From positions 514-18,523 of the forward strand of contig DEAP01000086.1 in assembly GCA_002348225.1 (NCBI GenBank): DNA of 18,010 bases. The letters run 5' to 3'. The DNA is from Dehalococcoidia bacterium UBA2979 (lineage in GTDB: Bacteria > Chloroflexota > Dehalococcoidia > UBA2979). The position numbers were made by a program, and so were the translations under genes. The notes beneath the pieces are model-generated. The model was not told the DNA's origin, did not search any database, and saw only the letters and a program-made list of their open reading frames with translations. Shown piece after piece: positions 6,618-14,316 of the stretch; positions within the stretch are counted from its first letter, which is position 1, and every line of letters begins with the position of its first letter.

Positions 6618-6709
6618 GGAGAGATGCCGGAGTGGTTGAACGGGCTCGCCTGGAAAGCGTGTAATCGGGGTAACTTGATTCGAGGGTTCGAATCCCTCTC
6701 TCTCCGCCA
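6618..6709 (+). tRNA. tRNA-Ser(GGA), reads UCC and UCU
   Basis: 92 bases including the encoded CCA. The acceptor stem is GGAGAGA (6618-6624) with TCTCTCC (6699-6705), discriminator G. The anticodon GGA is at 6652-6654 in loop CTGGAAA. The variable arm ATCGGG/CTTGAT closes a GTAA loop, and the T arm is GAGGG/CCCTC. The anticodon stem CTCGC/GCGTG has a T-T mismatch between 6646 and 6660 (positions 28 and 42). The D arm and the 5' anticodon-stem bases are identical to those of the neighbouring tRNA-Ser(CGA). Confidence 0.95.
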
Positions 6710-6719
6710 GATAAGCAAT

Positions 6720-6795
6720 GCGCTGGTAGCTCAGGGGACAGAGCGGCGGTCTTCGGAACCGCAAGTCGGGGGTTCGAATCCCTCCCGGCGCACCA
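6720..6795 (+). tRNA. tRNA-Arg(TCG), reads CGA and related CGN codons
   Basis: 76 bases including the encoded CCA. The acceptor stem is GCGCTGG (6720-6726) with CCGGCGC, including one G-T wobble, discriminator A. The D arm is GCTC/GAGC. The anticodon stem GCGGT/ACCGC is fully paired around the loop CTTCGGA, with anticodon TCG at 6753-6755. The T arm is GGGGG-TTCGAAT-CCCTC. It lies 10 bases after tRNA-Ser(GGA), so the three tRNAs are probably one precursor. Confidence 0.96.
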
Positions 6796-6823
6796 TATCT
6801 CATGACGAAATGTGTTGTGCACC

Positions 6824-8446
6824 ATGGATAGTAATGCAGATATTGTTGTACTTGCCCAAACGATTAGGACCCTCGATCCTGATAATCCAATAGTTGATTC
6901 GATAGCAATAAAGGACGGAAGGATTCTGGCTGTCGGAGAGTCAGCTCTTCGATTGCAGGAAGATGCGCGGGAGACAGTTAATTTAGGTGCAAATGTTATT
7001 GTGCCGGGATTTATTGAACCACATACGCATCCGGACCTTTGCGCACAGATGTATAGTTGGGTTGATATTAGTGGATTCACTTATCACTCAGCTGAAGAAG
7101 TTATGCACGCCCTCCGCGAATGTGTCCATCGATTTGCACCGGGCGACTGGATCTTTGTGTTTGGTTACGACCCCGTTTTATACGAGGGCTTGTTGGGACT
7201 TTCCCTCGCAGAATTAGATGAAATTTCCCCGAACAACCCTATAGCAGTGATGACCCAAAGTATGCATACCCTGTACGTAAATTCGTTGGCCCTTGATACG
7301 GCCGGCATCACAAATAAAAGCGAGGCACCGAGGTTTGGCGGAGAGTACGTAAAAAATGCTTTAGGTGAGCTCACTGGAAAAATCGAAGAGGCCCCAGCAA
7401 TGCGGCCTTTCCTTCGATTTTTCGATGATTCACTGCAAGTTAGATCGGTCAACCTCAGCCGGCAGTACGAGAGATATAGAAGTGCCGGAATTACGATGAT
7501 AGGCTCTGCTGGCTTATTTTTTAGGGATCGCGATACGGCTGATCTGTATCGAGATCTTGCTTCAGATTCCAACTGTAAAGTACGAAATGCAGTTTATCTG
7601 CGACATATGGATCTAGCAAATAATGTGTTGGAACCGTTTTTAGCAAATGGGAGATTCGGCTTCAATGGCGTGAAGCTCTGGTATGACGGATCGCCTTATA
7701 CGGGCACTATGCTGCTTGATTCCCCATATCTAGACACCAAATTGACAACATCCGGACTTGCAATTCCGAGTGGATCCACAGGTCGATCCAACTGGGATAT
7801 AGATGACTTTGGTGCACTTGTGTATGAGCTGCATGAGGCAGGAATCCAAATCTTGGTGCATGCGCAGGGAGACCGAGCTACACGGGAAGTTCTTGATGCA
7901 TTCGAACAAACATTGTCTCGAAGCAATAGACGAGAACATCGACATCGAATCGAGCATTGTGCCCTCATTGAACCTGGGGAGGTAGAGAGAGCCGCACGAC
8001 TAGGGGTGTCAATCAGTTTTCACATGAACCACGTCAAGTACTATGGTGATCGACTGCGAGATGACATCATCGGACCCGATCGGATCAATCAGTTGATGCT
8101 CGCTGCAAGTGCTCTATCTCACGGGATCCGGATCTCCCTCCATGCCGATTCACCGATGTTTCCTGCAAATCCTCTCGATCTCATGCAAACGGCTGTGACA
8201 CGCGAAAGCATAACGGGAATGAAGATCAATGAGTCAGAGAAAATTGGTCGCGAAGAAGCTCTTCGATCCGTAACTAGTGATGCCGCCTGGCAGCTTGGAT
8301 TTGACCACGAAGTCGGGACCATTGAGGTCGGTAAGCTCGCAGATCTCACGGTGCTGTCAGAGGATCCGATCAAGGTTTCAGAAAACCAAATCAATCAGAT
8401 TGCTGTTGTGGATACTTGGATCTCAGGCCGTTCCACCGCAAATTGA
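6824..8446 (+). CDS. metal-dependent amidohydrolase, YtcJ-like (Amidohydro_3)
   Basis: 540 aa from the ATG at 6824; in-frame GTG (6812) and TTG (6815) codons are alternatives and none has a clear Shine-Dalgarno. YtcJ-like enzymes hydrolyse amide or ester bonds with a TIM-barrel metal centre. Family features in order are the strand GRILAVGES (32-40), PGFIEPHTHPDL with metal ligands H67 and H69, MTQSMHTLYVNSLALDTAGI, KLWYDGSPYTGTM, ILVHAQGDRATREVLDAFE, HRIEHCALIEP and ISLHADSPMFPANPLDLM. The C-terminal GTIEVGKLADLTVLSEDP is the small beta-domain typical of amidohydrolases. There is no signal peptide, so it is cytoplasmic. It begins 28 bases after tRNA-Arg with no terminator between. The substrate cannot be predicted. 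Confidence 0.9.
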   Translation: MDSNADIVVLAQTIRTLDPDNPIVDSIAIKDGRILAVGESALRLQEDARETVNLGANVIVPGFIEPHTHPDLCAQMYSWVDISGFTYHSAEEVMHALRECVHRFAPGDWIFVFGYDPVLYEGLLGLSLAELDEISPNNPIAVMTQSMHTLYVNSLALDTAGITNKSEAPRFGGEYVKNALGELTGKIEEAPAMRPFLRFFDDSLQVRSVNLSRQYERYRSAGITMIGSAGLFFRDRDTADLYRDLASDSNCKVRNAVYLRHMDLANNVLEPFLANGRFGFNGVKLWYDGSPYTGTMLLDSPYLDTKLTTSGLAIPSGSTGRSNWDIDDFGALVYELHEAGIQILVHAQGDRATREVLDAFEQTLSRSNRREHRHRIEHCALIEPGEVERAARLGVSISFHMNHVKYYGDRLRDDIIGPDRINQLMLAASALSHGIRISLHADSPMFPANPLDLMQTAVTRESITGMKINESEKIGREEALRSVTSDAAWQLGFDHEVGTIEVGKLADLTVLSEDPIKVSENQINQIAVVDTWISGRSTAN

Positions 8447-8473
8447 TCCCTTCTATCTGACATTTCGTTTTTC

Positions 8474-9358
8474 TTACCGATTGGGAAGAAATGGTGGCGA
8501 TAATTCAGGATTGGTTTGCTCGATGATGTGGTTATGGCGCTGTTGAATTCGATCGAGTGGTACATCGGGAGTGAGTATCCAGAATTGTTCATCACGAATA
8601 GCCTCCAACACTTGCTCAGCTACCTGGGCAGGAGGCAGTCCGTGGGCAAAGTACTCGTCACCGGCGTCTATTTGTGACTGGGTGTCATTGTCGGACGGCT
8701 TCTCGTTGGCTTTCCAGAATTTGTCAGGTCTATTCCGTCCCGATGAGAATATTCGTGTGTTGATGATTCCGGGGCACAGTACGGAGGCATGGATCTTCGA
8801 TTCCCGCTCGAGTAACTGGAAATACAGTGCCTCTGTGATTCGTACAACTCCATGCTTTGTAGCGCCATAGATTCCAGCCGTCTGTCCACCCAGTAAGCCT
8901 GCCATTGAGGCTGTATTCACCACGTGACCAGGGTCATCTTGATCGATCATTATTGGAAGAAATGTTCTAATGCCATTCAGAACCCCTCTGACATTTACTC
9001 CGAAGGTCCAGTCCCAGAGTTCAGGGGTTTGCTCCCACAGTGGCTGATTTCGTTGCCCAATGAAGTCGAGATCGCCAGCAACCCCAGCGTTATTGCAAAG
9101 TACATCTACCCGCCCGAATGATTCCAAAGTTTTCTGTGCAAGTTCCTGTACATCTTCTAGCTGGGCGACGTTTCCAAGCACGCCAATAACCTCTAGCTCT
9201 TCCTGTCGCAGGGTCGACACGGCTGAACCGAGTGCTTCACTTTCAACATCTGCGAGCACCACTCTCATTCCTTCTTGTGCGAAACGTCGAGCGAAAGCGA
9301 AGCCCATTCCTGACGCTGCTCCCGTGACGACTGCTACTTTGTCTTGAAATTCTTTCAT
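8474..9358 (-). CDS. short-chain dehydrogenase/reductase (SDR)
   Basis: 294 aa from the ATG at 9356-9358, with AAGGAAG closely upstream. SDR enzymes use NAD(P)H to interconvert alcohols and ketones. The cofactor motif TGAASGMG is at 12-19. D37 ends the second strand (VVLADVES), which favours NAD(H). NNAG is at 89-92. The catalytic set is N122, S151 and Y164/K168 in YGATKHG. An extra segment after PGIINTRIF, rich in polar residues and continuing to DEYFAHGL, probably forms the substrate lid. Length is at the long end of the classical SDR range. It is the last gene of a three-gene minus-strand operon, 14 bases after the MBL-fold gene, and converges on the amidohydrolase with 27 bases between stops. 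The substrate is unknown. Confidence 0.92.
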   Translation of the reverse strand: MKEFQDKVAVVTGAASGMGFAFARRFAQEGMRVVLADVESEALGSAVSTLRQEELEVIGVLGNVAQLEDVQELAQKTLESFGRVDVLCNNAGVAGDLDFIGQRNQPLWEQTPELWDWTFGVNVRGVLNGIRTFLPIMIDQDDPGHVVNTASMAGLLGGQTAGIYGATKHGVVRITEALYFQLLERESKIHASVLCPGIINTRIFSSGRNRPDKFWKANEKPSDNDTQSQIDAGDEYFAHGLPPAQVAEQVLEAIRDEQFWILTPDVPLDRIQQRHNHIIEQTNPELSPPFLPNR

Positions 9359-9372
9359 TATTCTTCCTTAAA

Positions 9373-10227
9373 CTATTTAGATTGTTGTTCAATCCGCTCG
9401 AAAACTTCTTCGATTTTTTCTGCAAACGTTTCGAATCCACGGAACCCACTGAATCGGTATTCCATTTTTTTATAGACGGTCTGTGATCTGGAGTTGGTAC
9501 TCTCGTTAGTCTCGATGGAGTCTTGGACGTTTCCAACCAGTTCGTGAATGAAATCTCGGGCTTCAATTAATGCCGAATGCTTACCGATCGGGCCGTGACC
9601 TGAAACAAAACGGTCAGCATCAACCTCAACTAACCGGTCATCCGTGTCGAGCCAGTCGATAGGATAGCTGTCGCCGAGATATGGTATCCCCCCGTCTTGC
9701 GCCACATCACCCGTAAATAGTAGTTTTTCAGCGGGGAGATGGATGAAAACGTCACCACTGGTATGAGCCTTCCCCAAATACAGGAGTTTTATTTCTCGTC
9801 CTCCAAAATGGAGACTCATGGTGTCCTGAAACGTTAAATCCGGCGGCGTGATGTTGACTAATTTGGCTTCTTCTGACCACGGATCATTTGCCGCAACGAC
9901 TTTTTCTCTCCATTGTCTGTTCCACTCTACGTCGAGCATTTCGTCGCGCGCGTTCTCATGAGCGACAATTGTTGCATCTGGGAATTCTTCATTGCCCCAG
10001 GCATGGTCCCAATGTGAGTGGGTGTCGATTACATATTCAATTGGTTTGTCAGTGAGATGTTTTACGTCACTGATTAAATCTCTCGCGAAGGACGGAACCC
10101 GTAATGAGTCGATCACTAAGACACTGTTGTCACCGATAATTATTCCGGCGTTGGTTAAGCCCGCATGCAGTCGGGCGAATACTCCAGTTTCGAGTTCAAC
10201 TATTTCAGTACCAGGGGTTAACTCCAT
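9373..10227 (-). CDS. MBL-fold metallo-hydrolase
   Basis: 284 aa from the ATG at 10225-10227, with GAGGA about 4 bases upstream. Members hydrolyse esters, lactones, thioesters or related bonds at a two-zinc site. The metal ligands are all visible: H70, H72, D74 and H75 in THSHWDHAWGN, H155 in GKAHTSGD, D174 in FTGDVA and H211 in SGHGPIG. The layout resembles class B3-like or quinoprotein-relay metallohydrolases rather than glyoxalase II. The C-terminal 60 residues after ARDFIHELVG form predicted charged helices ending FERIEQQSK. No signal peptide is seen, which argues against a secreted beta-lactamase. It is the middle gene of the operon, 10 bases after the DUF6817-like gene. It may act on the same compound as the SDR. 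Confidence 0.9.
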   Translation of the reverse strand: MELTPGTEIVELETGVFARLHAGLTNAGIIIGDNSVLVIDSLRVPSFARDLISDVKHLTDKPIEYVIDTHSHWDHAWGNEEFPDATIVAHENARDEMLDVEWNRQWREKVVAANDPWSEEAKLVNITPPDLTFQDTMSLHFGGREIKLLYLGKAHTSGDVFIHLPAEKLLFTGDVAQDGGIPYLGDSYPIDWLDTDDRLVEVDADRFVSGHGPIGKHSALIEARDFIHELVGNVQDSIETNESTNSRSQTVYKKMEYRFSGFRGFETFAEKIEEVFERIEQQSK

Positions 10228-10237
10228 TTGTTCCTCA

Positions 10238-10798
10238 CTAATCTAATTGGCTATTTTCTCTTGCAAATACTTCCTCGTAGAGCATCTCAGCATCGGGTCC
10301 GACAAGTGTAGCCATATTACGATACGCACTCCTACGATAGTCCCAGCCGCGGTCACTTCGCTCGACTTGTTCCAGCCAATCAAATAAGTGAACTTGCGCA
10401 AGGTCAGCCAATTGTGGGGTGTTCATTGCAATTGGCTGATTTGAGACCCTATCACGGATGCGGTGTTCACTACGCCCTGTGAGGGCCTGAGCAACCTCAG
10501 AGTCGAAAGAGTCCCGATCCATCACACAGTTACAAAATGCTATGAATTCGGCTCTTGTCCCTATAAGGTTTTGTATAGTATCCCGTTCAGTGAGTGGCAG
10601 CGAAAAATCCTGAAATCCTTGAGTACCGTATATCGAATGAAACAATCCGGCCTTCACCACCTCTTGATCAGCGCTGTGTTCGTTAAGTAAAGTTTCGACG
10701 GCGCGTAAGTGATGGAGGAAGTCCCCACCAGTGTGCGCAACTTTGTCTGTTCCTAATGACAATAGAAATTCCCAGAGCGGCTCATTTGATGCTTCCAT
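10238..10798 (-). CDS. HD-domain-like protein of the DUF6817 type
   Basis: 186 aa from the ATG at 10796-10798, with AAGGTG just upstream. I recognise the layout of a small family with histidines in an all-helical, HD-phosphohydrolase-like fold: FLHHLRAVETLL (27-38) and AGLFHSIYGTQGF (50-62). A later DRDSF motif and a helical tail (LADLAQVHLFDWLEQVERS) complete the pattern. The spacing of H29/H30 and H54 suggests a metal site, but the canonical HD dipeptide is not evident, so catalysis is inferred only. It leads the operon of SDR and MBL-fold enzymes. The divergent gene is the formylglycine-generating enzyme, with about 137 bases between starts. Family assignment is moderately sure; function is not known. 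Confidence 0.75.
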   Translation of the reverse strand: MEASNEPLWEFLLSLGTDKVAHTGGDFLHHLRAVETLLNEHSADQEVVKAGLFHSIYGTQGFQDFSLPLTERDTIQNLIGTRAEFIAFCNCVMDRDSFDSEVAQALTGRSEHRIRDRVSNQPIAMNTPQLADLAQVHLFDWLEQVERSDRGWDYRRSAYRNMATLVGPDAEMLYEEVFARENSQLD

Positions 10799-10844
10799 TT
10801 AACACCTTACTTTGTTCGGTTAGACTCTGGCAAAGTGTAACCTG

Positions 10845-10867
10845 TGCTTGGAGGTTAGTCCCAAGCA
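10845..10867. repeat. 7-bp inverted repeat in the divergent region between the SDR/MBL operon and the FGE gene
   Basis: TGCTTGG / CCAAGCA with a 9-base spacer. It sits between two divergent genes, about 47 bases before the DUF6817-like start and 69 bases before the FGE start. Position and symmetry suit an operator for a dimeric regulator; a leader hairpin is also possible. No regulator gene is adjacent. Confidence 0.4.
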
Positions 10868-10935
10868 TCGCAGAGTAGATTGAGGACTTTTAGAATTGAT
10901 AACAGGAATTGCCGATAACTGGAGATGAGTATTTT

Positions 10936-11913
10936 ATGGTCGATGACTGTCACTGTTGTGTGCCTGGTTCAGGGGAAAACTTCGTCAGCAAGCAAAAAAC
11001 TGGCAGACTGAGGGAGCCAATTGAGAGAGATACAAGACTAGTATCGCTAAGTGATATGGGATATATCGACGGAGGCTCATTCGCTATGGGCTCGGAGAGT
11101 CATTTATCCTATCTCGGTGATGGGGAGGGTCCCGTCCGGAGTGTGAAAGTTTCTCCTTTTTGGATAGATCTTCATGCTGTGAGCAATGATAATTTTGATC
11201 AATTCATCGCTGCTACTGGCTATATGACTACTGCCGAAGAAAAAGGGTGGTCTTTTGTTTTTGGTGGTCTTCTCCCCGAAGAATTTGAACCTACTCGAGG
11301 TGTGATGGATGCTCCTTGGTGGCGGCAGGTATTCGGAGCTGATTGGCGACATCCAGAGGGACCAGATAGTTCCATAGAAGGCAGAGGTAACCATCCGGTT
11401 GTGCATGTTAGCTGGGAGGATGCGAGATCGTTTGCGAACTGGTCAGGCAAGAGTCTTCCTACAGAGAGTTATTGGGAGTTCGCCGCCCGTGGTGGATTAG
11501 AAGGAGCTCTGTTTCCTTGGGGAGACGAATTCAATCCAAACGGCGAACATTTGGCCAATACGTGGCAGGGAATATTCCCATCTTCTAATTCTCTTGACGA
11601 CGGATGGTACGGTACCTGCCCAGTAGACGCGTTTCCTGCCAACGGGTATGGCTTGCACAATGCGGTAGGTAATGTTTGGGAATGGTGCGCGGACTGGTTT
11701 AGTGTCGAACATCCGCTCACACCACAAATGATAGATCCCATAGGTCCATCTGACGGCGACGCAAAAGTTCAAAAGGGCGGTTCGTTTTTGTGTCACCTAA
11801 GTTACTGCGCGCGCTATCGCCCCGCCGCCCGTGTTGGCGTGTCTCCAGATAGCACGTCGAGTAACGTTGGGTTCAGGTGTATGTATAATCCTGACTCGGC
11901 TATTAGCAGATAG
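10936..11913 (+). CDS. formylglycine-generating enzyme (sulfatase-modifying factor, FGE)
   Basis: 325 aa from the ATG at 10936, with GGAG 11 bases upstream; a TTG at 10909 would add nine residues. FGE is a copper-dependent oxidase that converts the active-site cysteine of type I sulfatases to formylglycine. Both catalytic cysteines are present, C286 and C291 in GGSFLCHLSYCARYRPAAR, followed by the family's DSTSSNVGFRC. Upstream signatures are YIDGGSFAMGSE, FWIDLHAVSNDNFDQFI, NHPVVHVSWEDA, LPTESYWEFAARGG and GNVWEWCADW. This distinguishes a true FGE from the many FGE-like proteins lacking these cysteines. The N-terminal 25 residues add a Cys-rich piece (DDCHCCVPG) before the fold. No sulfatase lies in the window, so it must act on targets encoded elsewhere. 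Confidence 0.93.
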   Translation: MVDDCHCCVPGSGENFVSKQKTGRLREPIERDTRLVSLSDMGYIDGGSFAMGSESHLSYLGDGEGPVRSVKVSPFWIDLHAVSNDNFDQFIAATGYMTTAEEKGWSFVFGGLLPEEFEPTRGVMDAPWWRQVFGADWRHPEGPDSSIEGRGNHPVVHVSWEDARSFANWSGKSLPTESYWEFAARGGLEGALFPWGDEFNPNGEHLANTWQGIFPSSNSLDDGWYGTCPVDAFPANGYGLHNAVGNVWEWCADWFSVEHPLTPQMIDPIGPSDGDAKVQKGGSFLCHLSYCARYRPAARVGVSPDSTSSNVGFRCMYNPDSAISR

Positions 11914-11952
11914 GACTTGTTAGTCGACGTTTAGCAACGACGAATAGTTTTG

Positions 11953-11963
11953 AGCATGATGCT
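11953..11963. repeat. 11-base palindrome upstream of the molybdenum hydroxylase gene
   Basis: AGCAT-G-ATGCT lies 50 bases before the start of the molybdenum hydroxylase. It could be an operator; its short length makes chance quite possible. Confidence 0.2.
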
Positions 11964-12012
11964 TTAGTATGAACGCTATATGACCACCTCAAACTCGAAT
12001 CTAAGGAAATGA

Positions 12013-14295
12013 ATGATGACCACGATAAAAATTGAAAATCCATCTGTGGGCACGAATACGGTCAGGCCTGACGGAGTCGATAAAGTTACTGGCAGGGCCA
12101 TCTATGGTGCAGATGTCCGACTTCCGAATATGACCTATGGACGAGTCAAGCGAAGTCCGCACGCACACGCACTCATAAAAAGTATAGATATTACGAAAGC
12201 ATTGGCGTTGCCAGGTGTGTTGAGTATTGTCACCAGCGAGGATTTTCCACCTCCGGTCGAGGCAATTTTGCAGACAATCCGAGGTCCAATGCCAGCTCAG
12301 TGGGACATTGAGAGGCTCATGGCTCGCCGTAAAGTTTTGTTTAAAGGTCATCCGGTAGCGGCAGTTAGTGCAACCGACGCCCACATCGCGGAGGATGCGG
12401 TCGAGTTAATCGAAGTCGAATATGACGTACTGCCGCCGGTTGTGACTATTGAAGATGCGTTGTCACCAAGTGCGCCGATACTGCACGATGATGGCATGGA
12501 TGAAGTCGTTGAGGATCTCTTCATACCAGTAGATGGAAAACCTTCAAATATTGCCAGAACAGTAGAGATGGGATTTGGTGATATTGAGGAAGGCTTTTCT
12601 CAGGCCGACATCATTCTCGAGCGTGTGTACGAGACCGCGATGAGCCATCAGGGATATATCGAGCCTCATAATGCGACCGCGGTATGGAATCACGACGGAA
12701 AAATAACTATCTGGACCAGCACTCAGGGTGCGTTCGGGATCAGGCAGAACGTTAGTCGCATTTTGGACGTCAGCTTGGGTGACCTCCGGGTTGTGCCCGC
12801 TGAAATAGGTGGAGGGTTTGGTGGAAAAAATGTCGTCTATCTAGAACCACTAGCGGCCCTGCTTTCAAAAAAATCCGGCCGCCCTGTTCAAATGACAATG
12901 AGTCGGACCGAAGTCCTAGAAGCGACAGGCCCTACCTCTGGAACCCGGTCTTTTGTGAAAATTGGTGCTACCAAGGATGGAAAATTAGTAGCTGCTGACA
13001 TACGACTGGAGTACGAAGCCGGAGCCTATCCAGGATCGCCGGTAGCAGGGGGGGCACGATGCGCCCTAGGACCCTACCTTATACCGCACCAGCGGATTAT
13101 CGGTCTTGATATTGTGTTGAACCGACCAAAAACTGCAGCATATCGAGCTCCGGGCGCACCGGCATCAGAATTTGCTGTTGAGGCTCTGCTGGATGAGCTC
13201 GCTGAGCAGCTTGATATTGATCCAATGGAACTGAGGGATATCAATGCTGCCCAAGAAGGTGACCGTCGAAGCGACGGTGCCACACACGGTTCATTAGCGG
13301 CTCGAGAGGGGATTACTGCGACAAGTCAGCATCCTCACTATCGCTCCGAGATATCTGATCAGGATGTTGGTCGTGGAGTTGCGATGGGGTTTTGGCAGAA
13401 TGGAGGCGGGGAGTCCAGTGCGTACGCCAATGTCCATGAAGATGGCAAAGTAACTCTAGTGACAGGGTCAGTAGATATTGGAGGTCAGCGAGCAGCACTG
13501 GCGATGCAATTTGCTGACACAATGGGAATCGCGTATGAGGATATTAATTCTTTGGTAGGGGACACGGATACTATCGGGTACACCGGGAATACCGGTGGAA
13601 GCCGTACGACATTTGCTACTGGATGGGCCGTGTATGAGGCAGCACTGGATATCAGAAAACAGCTTGAAGAGCGGGTGTCTAAGATATGGAATGTGGATTC
13701 TAGTACGGTACATTATGACGCTACTGATGCTTCCCTGCATGGTCCTGATGGGCAAATCATGAGCTTTCGGGAGGCTGCTTCAAAGCTTCCTGCGACGGGC
13801 GGAATGGTTCAGGGACGGGCAGATCTAGTCTCGACAAATGTCGGGAAGATAGGAGCATGTTTCGGAGCACATATTGCCGACGTCCATGTAGATCGAGATA
13901 CCGGGAAAGTGACCGTGCTTAGATATACCGCCATACAGGATGTCGGAAAAGCTATCCATCCATATTACGTGGAGGGGCAGATTCAGGGTGGCGCGGTTCA
14001 GGGAATCGGAATGGCCCTCAATGAAGAATATGTGTATGACGAGGATGGGATCATGTCGAACTCCTCATTCCTTGATTACCGCATGCCAGTTGCGAATGAC
14101 TTACCTCCGATTGATACGGTCCTAGTCGAAGTTCCTAACCCAGGTCACCCGTTTGGTGTTCGAGGAGTCGGCGAGGTGCCTATTGTTCCTCCTTTGGCTG
14201 CTATAGCAAATGCTATATACGATGCTGTTGGAGTGAGAATAAATAAATTACCGGCCAACCCAGAGTATTTGCTTCGAGAGCTCGGCGACTCGTAG
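12013..14295 (+). CDS. molybdenum hydroxylase large subunit (xanthine dehydrogenase/CoxL family)
   Basis: 760 aa from the ATG at 12013; a second ATG at 12016 fits the AAGGA (12003-12007) equally well. The family hydroxylates aldehydes, purines, aromatic compounds or CO at a molybdopterin-cytosine-dinucleotide site. The N-terminal alpha/beta-hammerhead (GRAIYGADVRLPNMTYGRVK, 28-47) is followed by the molybdopterin motif GGGFGGK (266-272), AYRAPGAP (376-383), a Q-rich cofactor loop QGGAVQGIGMALNEEY and the catalytic glutamate, about E721, in RGVGEVPIVPP. The AYRAPGAP loop differs from the AYXCSFR of true CO dehydrogenase, so a CO substrate is unlikely. No FAD (CoxM-like) or 2Fe-2S (CoxS-like) subunit gene is adjacent, which is unusual. 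A sulfur-carrier-like gene follows 21 bases later. The substrate is unknown. Confidence 0.92.
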   Translation: MMTTIKIENPSVGTNTVRPDGVDKVTGRAIYGADVRLPNMTYGRVKRSPHAHALIKSIDITKALALPGVLSIVTSEDFPPPVEAILQTIRGPMPAQWDIERLMARRKVLFKGHPVAAVSATDAHIAEDAVELIEVEYDVLPPVVTIEDALSPSAPILHDDGMDEVVEDLFIPVDGKPSNIARTVEMGFGDIEEGFSQADIILERVYETAMSHQGYIEPHNATAVWNHDGKITIWTSTQGAFGIRQNVSRILDVSLGDLRVVPAEIGGGFGGKNVVYLEPLAALLSKKSGRPVQMTMSRTEVLEATGPTSGTRSFVKIGATKDGKLVAADIRLEYEAGAYPGSPVAGGARCALGPYLIPHQRIIGLDIVLNRPKTAAYRAPGAPASEFAVEALLDELAEQLDIDPMELRDINAAQEGDRRSDGATHGSLAAREGITATSQHPHYRSEISDQDVGRGVAMGFWQNGGGESSAYANVHEDGKVTLVTGSVDIGGQRAALAMQFADTMGIAYEDINSLVGDTDTIGYTGNTGGSRTTFATGWAVYEAALDIRKQLEERVSKIWNVDSSTVHYDATDASLHGPDGQIMSFREAASKLPATGGMVQGRADLVSTNVGKIGACFGAHIADVHVDRDTGKVTVLRYTAIQDVGKAIHPYYVEGQIQGGAVQGIGMALNEEYVYDEDGIMSNSSFLDYRMPVANDLPPIDTVLVEVPNPGHPFGVRGVGEVPIVPPLAAIANAIYDAVGVRINKLPANPEYLLRELGDS

Positions 14296-14316
14296 CTTCT
14301 GAGTGTGCGAAGTAGT

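Noticed and set aside
6720..6830. tRNA-Arg 3' end as an integration site for a mobile element
   Set aside because: No integrase gene and no direct repeat of the tRNA 3' end were found downstream in the window.
6470..7080. Minus-strand reading frames with RDSNPR- and GIRT-like peptides over the tRNA cluster
   Set aside because: They are antisense translations of the two tRNA-Ser genes and the tRNA-Arg gene, a well-known source of false protein annotations.
8470..8491. Hairpin TTTCTT-A-CC / GG-G-AAGAAA between the convergent amidohydrolase and SDR genes
   Set aside because: It overlaps the SDR stop codon, has a mismatch and no T-run on either strand, so it is not supported as a terminator.
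11924..11952. Possible terminator after the FGE gene (TCG-A-CGT / ACG-A-CGA, then TTTT)
   Set aside because: The stem has a central A-A mismatch and the T-run is only four bases and displaced, so it is too weak to call.
12001..12384. Long minus-strand frames opposite the molybdenum hydroxylase and FGE genes
   Set aside because: They have no recognisable motifs and lie opposite strongly conserved coding sequence.
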